Below are positions 1 to 5,010 of a DNA stretch of 5,010 nt, in pieces. Position numbers and translations under genes: made by a program. The first letter of the stretch is position 1. Every line of letters starts with the position of its first letter. Origin of the DNA: Pseudomonadota bacterium (GTDB lineage: Bacteria > Pseudomonadota > Alphaproteobacteria > Caulobacterales > Caulobacteraceae); assembly GCA_023433655.1 (NCBI GenBank), contig JAEYUE010000320.1:1-5010 (forward strand), read 5' to 3'. The notes below the pieces were generated by a model. It saw only the letters and a list, made by a program, of their open reading frames with translations. It was not told where the DNA came from and searched no databases.

Positions 1-383
1 ATATCGGCCAGTCGGACGCGGCCTTGGCCGAGGCCCGGCGCGTGATGGGGCCGGACGCCATGATCGGCGTCACCTGCCATGACAGCCGCGATCTCGCCAT
101 GGACGCGGCCGAGGCGGGCGCCGACTATGTCGCCTTCGGCGCCTTCTTCCCGACCGACACCAAGGAGACCACCCACCGGCCGGACCCCGACATCCTCACC
201 ATCTGGCAGGAGACGGTCGAGGTTCCCTGCGTGGCCATCGGGGGCATCACCCCCGCGAACGCCGGCGGCCTGGCCCGCGCCGGCGCGGACTTCGTGGCGG
301 TCAGCTCGGCCGTCTGGAACCATCCGCAAGGGCCCGCCGCCGCGGTTCGCGCCTTCAATCAGGCGCTGGCCGAAAGCGCCTGA
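1..383 (+). CDS. thiE: Thiamine phosphate synthase ThiE, 3' part (start outside window)
   Basis: This enzyme joins HMP pyrophosphate and thiazole phosphate to give thiamine phosphate in the cytoplasm. The first complete codon is at 3, and 126 residues are visible before the TGA at 381-383. The family is usually about 210 residues, so roughly the C-terminal 60% is present. Seen in order, numbering from the first visible residue: the IGQSD strand end (1-5, matching the family's GVHLGQ-D), IGVTCHDS (21-28, in place of the commoner STH form), [16 protein letters not shown] (39-54) with the Thr/Lys phosphate-binding segment, AIGGIT (78-83), and VAVSSA (98-103), which is the usual C-terminal phosphate loop of this TIM barrel. 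The frame is intact to the stop. The next gene starts 70 bases downstream on the same strand and has no obvious link to thiamine. The family call is firm. Whether the missing N-terminus is normal cannot be seen. Confidence 0.93.
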   Translation, partial: IGQSDAALAEARRVMGPDAMIGVTCHDSRDLAMDAAEAGADYVAFGAFFPTDTKETTHRPDPDILTIWQETVEVPCVAIGGITPANAGGLARAGADFVAVSSAVWNHPQGPAAAVRAFNQALAESA

Positions 384-453
384 CCTTCAGGGGATATTAG
401 GAAGCCGCGGGCTAGGGAAAGAGGAAGACAGCTCCCGCTTCCCCGGATCCTCC

Positions 454-2151
454 ATGCTCATGAGCCGCGCGCTCGACCCGTCCGAACCGGTTGTCGCCCC
501 CGGGCGCGCCGCGCCCGCGCGTGTCGCCCAGCCGGTCGCCGCCAACAGCGCCATCGCCTTCTTCCGCGAGCCTCTGGCGCCGATCTTCACGGCTGTGACC
601 GTGCTCATCCTCGTCGTGGTGGCCATCCAGTTCGCGCGCACGGCCGGTCTGGTCGCCGCCCTGTGGGGCGCGGGCGGCGTCGGGGTCGCGGTCTGGCTCC
701 GGAACGCGCGCGGTCCCCTCTACGATCTCTGTTTCGGCGGACTTCTGGCCACCGGCATCGCCGCGGGCGAGCTGCTGGCGGGCAATTCCTACGCCCTGAC
801 CGCCCTGTTCACGATCACCAACATGATCGAGATCGTCTGCGCCGTCGTGCTCGCGCGACGGTTCGCGCCGACCCTGAACCTGGCCACGGTCGACGGGGCC
901 TGCCGCTTTCTCCTCAGCGCCGCGGTGATCGGGCCGCTGCCGGCAGCCGCTATCGCCGCCGGCGCCCTCTACCTGATCAACGGCGCGGATCCGTTCGCGA
1001 CGTTTCAGACATGGTGGTTCGGCCATGCGCTCGGCATCGCCGTCATCGGCTCCTTCGGCCTGTCCCTGACCCGCCGCCATCTCGTGGCCCTGCGCCATCC
1101 GGTGCGCGCCGTCGAGGCCGCGGTCCTGCTGGCCCTGCTGATCGCCGTCTGCGTCGCCGTCTTCTTCCAGTCCCGCATCCAGATCGGCTTCGTGGTCATT
1201 CCGGTGCTGATCCTCATCGCGGCGCGGTTCCGCGTGCTCGGGGTCTCCACCGCCCTGGTCGTCGTGGCCCTCACGGCGGTCGGCGGCTCGATGCTCGGCA
1301 TGGGCCCGTTCATCTCGGCCGGGCCGAATCTCGCCGACCAGGCCCTGCTGGCCCAGTTGATGGTCCTGCTGGGCTGCATGCCCGTTCTCATCGTCGCCTC
1401 GCTGCTCGAGGAGCGCGACCGCCTCTCGGACCGGGCCAAGGCCGGCCAGGGGCGCGCCGAGCGGGCCTCCGCCGCCAAGTCGCGCCTGCTCGCCAATGTG
1501 GCCCACGAGATCAAGAGCCCCGTCGGCGGGGTCATCGGCATCGGCGAATTGTGGAAGAGCGGCCAGCTTGGCCCCGTCACGCCCACCCAGGCCGAGATGG
1601 CCGAGATGCTGGTCAAGACCGCCCGCCAGGTCGAGGCGCTGGCGCACGACCTGCTCGACGTGGCCCGGGCTGAGTCCGGCGCGGTCAAGGTCGAGCTGCG
1701 ACCCACCGACGTCCCGGGCTTGCTCGACGACGTCCGCCGCGCCACCGCCCTGCGGCCCGAGGCTCGCGACATCAAATTCCACGTGATCAGCGAAGGCGAC
1801 GGACTGGTCGCCCTGGCCGACTCCCAGCGCCTCTCCCAGGTCGTCGCCAACCTCGCGTCCAACGCGGTCAAATACGGCGGCGAGGGGGGTGTGGTCCTCT
1901 TCCGCGCCAGCAAGATCTACGACGGCGTCCGCATCGAGGTGACCGACCGCGGCCCCGGCCTCTCGGCCGAGAAACAGGCCCAGCTGTTCGAGCCCTTCAA
2001 CCGCCTCGGCCTCGAGCGCTCCACGGTCGAGGGACACGGCATCGGCCTCGCCCTCGCCAAGCGTCTGGTCGAGCTGCAGGGCGGATCGATCGGCGTCGAC
2101 TCGACGCCGGGCGAGGGCGCCACCTTCTGGGTCGAACTGCCCGCCGCCTGA
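454..2151 (+). CDS. MASE1-type membrane sensor histidine kinase
   Basis: A 565-residue inner-membrane kinase expected to autophosphorylate on His and pass phosphate to a response regulator. Residues 1-40 are a Pro/Ala-rich cytoplasmic lead. Residues 43-318 hold about eight to ten hydrophobic spans resembling the MASE1 sensor domain, including ALWGAGGVGVAVWLR (69-83), an ITNMIEI segment (121-127) and TWWFGHALGI (186-195). A charged linker (319-345) leads to HisKA with phospho-acceptor H351 in AHEIKSP. HATPase_c follows with N470 (N box, ASNAVKYG), D498 in DRGPGL (G1), LFEPF (511-515, F box) and GHGIGL (527-532, G2). All catalytic boxes are intact. There is no PAS, HAMP or receiver domain. ATG 454 and ATG 460 are the only candidate starts; the open frame runs further upstream into thiE but offers no start near 454. 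There is no close Shine-Dalgarno, only purine-rich sequence at 415-429. The signal sensed and the partner regulator are unknown. cydAB lies 107 bases downstream, so control of that oxidase is possible. Confidence 0.9.
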   Translation: MLMSRALDPSEPVVAPGRAAPARVAQPVAANSAIAFFREPLAPIFTAVTVLILVVVAIQFARTAGLVAALWGAGGVGVAVWLRNARGPLYDLCFGGLLATGIAAGELLAGNSYALTALFTITNMIEIVCAVVLARRFAPTLNLATVDGACRFLLSAAVIGPLPAAAIAAGALYLINGADPFATFQTWWFGHALGIAVIGSFGLSLTRRHLVALRHPVRAVEAAVLLALLIAVCVAVFFQSRIQIGFVVIPVLILIAARFRVLGVSTALVVVALTAVGGSMLGMGPFISAGPNLADQALLAQLMVLLGCMPVLIVASLLEERDRLSDRAKAGQGRAERASAAKSRLLANVAHEIKSPVGGVIGIGELWKSGQLGPVTPTQAEMAEMLVKTARQVEALAHDLLDVARAESGAVKVELRPTDVPGLLDDVRRATALRPEARDIKFHVISEGDGLVALADSQRLSQVVANLASNAVKYGGEGGVVLFRASKIYDGVRIEVTDRGPGLSAEKQAQLFEPFNRLGLERSTVEGHGIGLALAKRLVELQGGSIGVDSTPGEGATFWVELPAA

Positions 2152-2197
2152 CCCGCTTCGGCAAGCTGGGGCGTTCCGTCGCGCGACAGGGCGCCCG

Positions 2198-2226
2198 GTG
2201 ACAGGGGCGACCGCGGGGCGTAGCCT
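2198..2226 (+). promoter_or_regulatory. Candidate sigma70-like promoter for cydAB
   Basis: A GTGACA at 2198-2203 matches five of six bases of the TTGACA -35 consensus. It is followed after exactly 17 bases by TAGCCT at 2221-2226, which keeps the key first, second and last bases of TATAAT but matches only three of six. A transcript starting about seven bases later would have a leader of roughly 25 nt before the TTG start of cydA. The site lies in the only sizeable gap before the operon, where a promoter is expected. The -10 is weak and the region is GC-rich, so this could be chance. I see no FNR-type TTGAT-N4-ATCAA site nearby. Confidence 0.35.
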
Positions 2227-2244
2227 GCCCGGGCCTTGCTGCTC

Positions 2245-2261
2245 GAAGGGGTACGGCCTTG
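2245..2261 (+). promoter_or_regulatory. Ribosome binding site fixing the TTG start of cydA
   Basis: GAAGGGG at 2245-2251 lies seven bases before TTG 2259-2261. It decides the start. No in-frame ATG or GTG lies just upstream, and the first in-frame ATG is about 65 codons in, past the conserved SRLQF and haem-ligand His region. Starting at TTG gives MDYDALLLSRLQF, the expected N-terminus of the family. Confidence 0.75.
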
Positions 2262-3653
2262 GACTACGACGCCCTCCTGCTGTCGCGACTCCAGTTCGCA
2301 TTCACGGTCGCCTTCCACATCCTCTTCCCGGCATTCACCATCGGCCTGGCCGCCTATCTGGCCGTGCTGGAAGGGCTGTGGCTGCGCACGAGGCGCGAGG
2401 CCTACAAGACCCTCTACCTGTTCTGGGTGAAGGTCTTCGCCATCAGCTTCGGCATGGGCGTCGTCTCGGGCATCGTGCTCAGCTACCAGTTCGGCACCAA
2501 CTGGTCGGAGTTCATCCGCCTGACCGGCGGGGTCATCGGCCCCCTGCTGGCCTATGAGGTGCTGACTGCCTTCTTCCTCGAGGCCTCCTTCCTCGGCGTC
2601 ATGCTGTTCGGCTGGAAGAAGGTCGGGCCCAGGCTGCACTTCCTCGCCACCTGCCTGGTGGCCATCGGCACCTCCATCTCGGCCTTCTGGATTCTCTCCG
2701 CCAACAGCTGGATGCAGACCCCGGCGGGCTACGAGGTGCTGGCCGACGGCCGCATCGTCGCCACCAGCTTCATGGAGGCGATCTTCAATCCCAGCTTCCC
2801 GACCCGGCTGGCGCACATGCTGATCGCCGCCTTCCTGACCACGGCCCTGGTGGTCGGCGGCGCCTCGGCCTTCCAGCTGCTGCGCAATCGCGCCCAGGAG
2901 GAGAGCCGGCTGGCCCTGAAGATGGCCATCGGCCTGATCGCCATCCTCGCCCCCGTCCAGGTGCTGGTCGGACACGAATCCGGCCTTGTCGCCAAGGACC
3001 ATCAGCCGCAGAAGCTGGCCGCTATCGAGGCCTACTGGGAGACTGACGCCAACCACCCGCTGATCCTGTTCGCCATCCCCGACCGGGCCACGCAGTCGAA
3101 CCATTTCGAACTGGCCATTCCCGGCGGCGGCGTGCTGGTCGCCCCCGCCGACGAGGTCGTCACCGGCCTCGACGCCTTCGCGCCGGAGGATCAGCCGCCG
3201 GTGTTCATCGTGTTCTGGAGCTTCCGGGTGATGGTCGGCCTCGGCGTGCTGATGCTCGGACTCGGCCTCTGGGGCGCCTGGCTGGTCTGGCGCAAGCGGC
3301 TCGCCGACAATCGCTGGTTCCTGCGCTTCGCCGTGGCCATGGGGCCGGCCGGCTTCGTGGCGGTGGTCGCCGGCTGGATCGTCACCGAGGTCGGCCGCCA
3401 GCCGTGGGTGGTGCAGGGCCTGGTCCGCACCGCCGACGCCGTCTCGCCGGTGACCGCCGGCTCGGTGGCCGCGTCCCTGCTGATCTACGTCACCGTCTAC
3501 GCCATCGTCTTCGTCGCCGGCGCCATCTACATCCTGCGCCTGCTGCGCGACGGTCCCGTCCCCGGCGCCGCCGAGCCGGCTCCCGAAGGCCAGCGCGCCC
3601 CCGGGACCCCGCTCGCCGCCGCCCCCGAGGACGCTCCGGGAGACCCGTCATGA
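2259..3653 (+). CDS. cydA: Cytochrome bd-type quinol oxidase subunit I, short-Q-loop (CIO) type
   Basis: The catalytic haem-bearing subunit oxidises quinol and reduces oxygen to water in the cytoplasmic membrane. It has 464 residues from a TTG start and about nine membrane spans. By motif alignment to remembered E. coli CydA, the ligands are all present: H20 (E. coli H19, haem b595), H186 and M325 (haem b558; E. coli H186 and M393), E100 and E108 (E. coli E99 and E107), and E377 before GRQPW (379-383; E. coli E445). The quinol loop keeps GHESG (238-242) and the K252/E257 pair in QKLAAIEAYWE. It then lacks the roughly 60-residue insert of the E. coli enzyme, passing from AIPDR (272-276) to VFWSFRVM (318-325). 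This short loop marks the cyanide-insensitive type. Residues 431-464 form a Pro/Ala/Glu-rich tail after the last span. The TGA overlaps the cydB ATG by four bases, so the two are translationally coupled. The name cioA would fit equally well. Confidence 0.96.
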   Translation: MDYDALLLSRLQFAFTVAFHILFPAFTIGLAAYLAVLEGLWLRTRREAYKTLYLFWVKVFAISFGMGVVSGIVLSYQFGTNWSEFIRLTGGVIGPLLAYEVLTAFFLEASFLGVMLFGWKKVGPRLHFLATCLVAIGTSISAFWILSANSWMQTPAGYEVLADGRIVATSFMEAIFNPSFPTRLAHMLIAAFLTTALVVGGASAFQLLRNRAQEESRLALKMAIGLIAILAPVQVLVGHESGLVAKDHQPQKLAAIEAYWETDANHPLILFAIPDRATQSNHFELAIPGGGVLVAPADEVVTGLDAFAPEDQPPVFIVFWSFRVMVGLGVLMLGLGLWGAWLVWRKRLADNRWFLRFAVAMGPAGFVAVVAGWIVTEVGRQPWVVQGLVRTADAVSPVTAGSVAASLLIYVTVYAIVFVAGAIYILRLLRDGPVPGAAEPAPEGQRAPGTPLAAAPEDAPGDPS

Positions 3654-4675
3654 GCCTCGACCTCCCCCTGATCTGGGCCGGCCTGATCGCCACGGGCGTG
3701 CTGCTTTACGTGCTGCTCGACGGCTTCGACCTCGGCGTCGGCATCCTGTTCCCCTTCTCGCGGAACAAGCAGGACCGCGACGTGATGATGAACACCGTCG
3801 CCCCCGTGTGGGACGGCAATGAGACCTGGCTGGTGCTGGGCGGCGGCGGCCTGCTGGCGGCCTTCCCGCTGGCCTATTCGATCGTCATGCCGGCCTTCTA
3901 CCTGCCGGTGATCCTGATGCTGGCGGGCCTGATCCTGCGCGGCGTGGCCTTCGAGTTCCGCTTCCGCGGCCAGCGCCGCGGCCGGCCGTTCTGGACCGCC
4001 ATGTTCGCCTTCGGCTCCATCCTCGCCGCCTTCGCCCAGGGCCTGATCCTCGGCGGCTTCATCCAGGGCATAGACGTGGTCGACGATCGCTTCGCCGGCG
4101 GGACGTTCGACTGGTTCACCCCCTACACCCTGCTGGTCGCCGCCGGCCTGGTCTGCGGCTACGCCCTGCTCGGCGCGACCTGGCTGATGTGGAAGACCGC
4201 CGACGAATTGCACGGCGATGCGCGCCGCTGGGCGGTGATCTCCGGCGTGCTGACCGCCCTGTTTCTCGTCGGCGTCAGCCTTTCCACCCTGGTGGTGCAC
4301 CCGGTGGTGGCGGAGCGTTGGGGCTGGGCGGGGAGCGGGTTCGACATGGGCCGCTTCCTGCCGCTGGCGGGAATTCCGCTACTCGGCCTGATCGGCCTCG
4401 GCCTCGTCGGTTGGGGCGTGCGCCGCGCCTCGCACGGCTGGCCCTTCATCGGCGCGGTGCTGGTCTTCCTGTCGGGCTACGCCGGCCTCGCCGCCGGCTT
4501 TTTCCCCTATGTCGCGCCTTACACTGTCGACTTCCGCGCCGCCGCCGCGCCCGACAACGCCCTGGCCCTGATGCTGGTCGGCACGGTGGTCATCCTGCCG
4601 CTGATCCTCGCCTACACGGCCTGGGTCTACTGGGTGTTCCGCGGCAAGGTCACGCCGGAGGCGGGCTATCATTAG
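3650..4675 (+). CDS. cydB: Cytochrome bd-type quinol oxidase subunit II
   Basis: Partner of CydA in the bd oxidase heterodimer. It stabilises the haem-bearing subunit and contributes to proton and oxygen access in the membrane. It has 341 residues, shorter than E. coli CydB (about 379) but usual for CIO-type operons, with about eight or nine spans. Seen: LLDGFDLGVGILFPF (22-36) with D24 and D27, WDGNETWLVLGGGGLLAAFP (54-73) holding the conserved Asp at 55, an ATWLMWKTADEL helix end near the middle, GFFPYVAPYT in the C-terminal third, and the typical ending YTAWVYWVFRGKV followed by a terminal His. The open frame extends upstream to 3404, but ATG 3650 is chosen because conserved family sequence begins there, GGGAG at 3638-3642 gives a seven-base spacing, and the ATG overlaps the cydA stop as ATGA. 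The TAG at 4673-4675 shares one base with the proposed start of the next gene. Confidence 0.97.
   Translation: MSLDLPLIWAGLIATGVLLYVLLDGFDLGVGILFPFSRNKQDRDVMMNTVAPVWDGNETWLVLGGGGLLAAFPLAYSIVMPAFYLPVILMLAGLILRGVAFEFRFRGQRRGRPFWTAMFAFGSILAAFAQGLILGGFIQGIDVVDDRFAGGTFDWFTPYTLLVAAGLVCGYALLGATWLMWKTADELHGDARRWAVISGVLTALFLVGVSLSTLVVHPVVAERWGWAGSGFDMGRFLPLAGIPLLGLIGLGLVGWGVRRASHGWPFIGAVLVFLSGYAGLAAGFFPYVAPYTVDFRAAAAPDNALALMLVGTVVILPLILAYTAWVYWVFRGKVTPEAGYH
4657..4673 (+). promoter_or_regulatory. Ribosome binding site for the ATT start of the small oxidase subunit
   Basis: GGAGG at 4657-4661, inside the last codons of cydB, lies nine bases before ATT 4671-4673. It is the only strong Shine-Dalgarno near the small gene. 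Its spacing fits ATT 4671 better than ATC 4677 (15 bases) and does not fit CTG 4716 at all. The base at 4673 is both the last of ATT and the first of the cydB TAG stop, so initiation would be coupled to cydB termination. Confidence 0.55.
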
Positions 4676-4817
4676 GATCGAACCCCCGCCCGGGCCCGGC
4701 GACGCGCCCGGCCCGCTGTGGAAGCGCCTCGCCTGGTTCGCCGGCCTCGCCGTCGCCGCCTCGGCGGTCACGGCCGCGGTGGCCTACGCCCTTCGGGCCT
4801 TGCCGTTCATGGGCTGA
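4671..4817 (+). CDS. DUF2474-type small single-span subunit of the CIO oxidase (ATT start proposed)
   Basis: A 48-residue protein if started at ATT 4671; stop TGA 4815-4817. Residues 1-15 are rich in Pro and Gly. LWKRLAWF (16-23) then opens one hydrophobic helix (about 20-44) ending in AYALRALPFMG. The W-K-R-L-x-W-F entry and the Y-x-L-R exit resemble DUF2474 proteins, which commonly sit directly after short-Q-loop cydAB and are thought to play a role like CydX in assembling or stabilising the oxidase. That role is family inference. No ATG, GTG or TTG lies in this frame between the cydB end and the helix. ATT 4671 has GGAGG nine bases upstream and overlaps the cydB stop by one base. ATC 4677 or CTG 4716 are weaker alternatives; CTG would give 33 residues but has no Shine-Dalgarno. 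Standard gene callers would probably miss this gene. The family call is good; the exact start is less certain. Confidence 0.78.
   Translation: MRIEPPPGPGDAPGPLWKRLAWFAGLAVAASAVTAAVAYALRALPFMG
4692..4714 (+). other. Strong GC hairpin in the start of the small-subunit gene
   Basis: GGGCCCGGCG at 4692-4701 can pair with CGCCCGGCCC at 4705-4714, giving ten stem positions, nine of them G-C pairs and one C-C mismatch, with a three-base ACG loop. It begins 17 bases after the cydB stop. No T-run follows, so it is not a typical intrinsic terminator. It could slow ribosomes, shield the upstream cydAB transcript from decay, or be a by-product of Pro/Gly codons in a GC-rich gene. Confidence 0.4.
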
Positions 4818-4835
4818 GGGGCGACAGTCCGGCCC

Positions 4836-5010
4836 ATGATCATCACCGCCGCCGCCGTCGCCCTCCTGTCCGCCGCGCCCCAGGCCGCGCCCCAGACGCC
4901 GCCGCCCGGTTCGGACATCACCAGCAGCCTCAACAGCGGTCCGCCGCGTCCGGCCGAATATCTCGCGCCCCCTCCGAGCCCCGCTCCGGCGCCCGCGAGC
5001 GCCTCCGTTC
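4836..5010 (+). CDS. Unrecognised Ala/Pro-rich, probably exported protein, 5' part
   Basis: An open frame runs from ATG 4836 to the right edge with no stop: 58 full codons plus one base. I do not recognise it. Residues 1-14 (MIITAAAVALLSAA) form a short hydrophobic stretch that could be a signal peptide, although no basic residue precedes it. From residue 15 the chain is low-complexity and rich in Pro, Ala, Gln and Ser, with one less biased piece (SDITSSLNSG, 26-35). Such tails are common in periplasmic or surface-linked proteins of GC-rich bacteria. It starts 18 bases after the small oxidase gene, so it may be cotranscribed with it. GAGGGG at 4816-4821 is the nearest purine-rich site, but its 14-base spacing is long. 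The low-complexity codons mean a chance open frame cannot be fully excluded, though the ATG placement and codon bias support a real gene. Confidence 0.55.
   Translation, partial: MIITAAAVALLSAAPQAAPQTPPPGSDITSSLNSGPPRPAEYLAPPPSPAPAPASASV

Noticed and set aside
79..453. Upstream extension of the histidine kinase frame into thiE
   Set aside because: It overlaps thiE in another frame, its translation is Pro/Arg/Ser-rich noise, and no start codon near 454 other than ATG 454/460 fits the domain boundary.
384..453. Possible promoter (TATTAG at 395-400) between thiE and the kinase
   Set aside because: No acceptable -35 element at the right spacing, and no Caulobacter-type -35/-10 pair with correct spacing around GCTA at 411-414.
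2152..2170. Imperfect hairpin after the kinase stop (CCCGCTT, loop CGGC, AAGC, bulged T, GGG)
   Set aside because: Seven pairs with a bulge and no following T-run; too weak to call a terminator in DNA this GC-rich.
2178..2187. Perfect ten-base palindrome GTCGCGCGAC upstream of cydA
   Set aside because: Short, made almost wholly of CG steps, and flanks do not extend the symmetry; likely chance in GC-rich sequence, so not called as an operator.
412..2301. Very long open frame on the - strand opposite the histidine kinase (629 codons)
   Set aside because: Its product is rich in Gly, Asp, Gln, Arg and His with no domain, as expected for the antisense of a GC-rich gene. The + strand frame has full kinase motifs.
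1917..3104. Long - strand open frame spanning the kinase 3' end and cydA
   Set aside because: Low-complexity composition, crosses two well-supported genes and the gap between them, and has no recognisable motif.
3404..3649. Upstream extension of the cydB frame inside cydA
   Set aside because: The translation is Arg/Pro-rich and unlike CydB. Conserved sequence begins at ATG 3650, which has a ribosome binding site and the ATGA overlap.
4189..4839. Open frame on the + strand overlapping cydB and the small subunit gene
   Set aside because: An Arg/Pro-rich shadow of cydB in another frame, with no motif.
1..5010. Search for CRISPR arrays, tRNA or rRNA genes, insertion sequences and long repeats
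   Set aside because: No direct-repeat array, transposase motif, terminal inverted repeats or RNA-gene signature was seen; the window is ordinary chromosomal coding sequence throughout.

Overview
The window is GC-rich (codon third positions are almost all G or C) and tightly packed, with every supported gene on the + strand. The protein sequences look alphaproteobacterial. Caulobacterales (Caulobacter, Brevundimonas or Phenylobacterium) is my best guess from gene style and the ThiE and CydAB variants, but no search was run to confirm it.

Layout: (1) 1-383 is the 3' part of thiE, thiamine phosphate synthase, whose start lies off the left edge. (2) 384-453 is a 70-base gap with no convincing signal. 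(3) 454-2151 encodes a membrane histidine kinase with a MASE1-like multi-span sensor region, a HisKA domain and an HATPase_c domain. No receiver domain or partner response regulator is visible. (4) 2152-2258 is a 107-base gap with a candidate sigma70-like promoter and a ribosome binding site leading into a TTG start. (5) 2259-3653 is cydA and 3650-4675 is cydB, which overlap by 4 bases (ATGA). Together they encode a bd-type quinol oxidase of the short-Q-loop, cyanide-insensitive (CIO) type. (6) 4671-4817 is a small single-span DUF2474-type protein, the usual small partner of CIO operons. It has no ATG, GTG or TTG start in frame. The best start is an ATT that shares its last base with the cydB stop codon and sits behind a GGAGG. 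(7) From 4836 to the right edge is the 5' part of an unrecognised Ala/Pro-rich, probably exported protein.

Function: CydA, CydB and the DUF2474 protein should form one translationally coupled operon for a high-affinity terminal oxidase in the cytoplasmic membrane. It would oxidise quinol and reduce oxygen to water without pumping protons. The kinase just upstream could sense a membrane or respiratory state and control the oxidase, but that link rests on position alone. thiE appears to be an unrelated metabolic neighbour.

I see no new multi-gene system here. The points most worth a second look are the ATT start of the small subunit, the strong hairpin just after it, and the orphan MASE1 kinase beside the oxidase.
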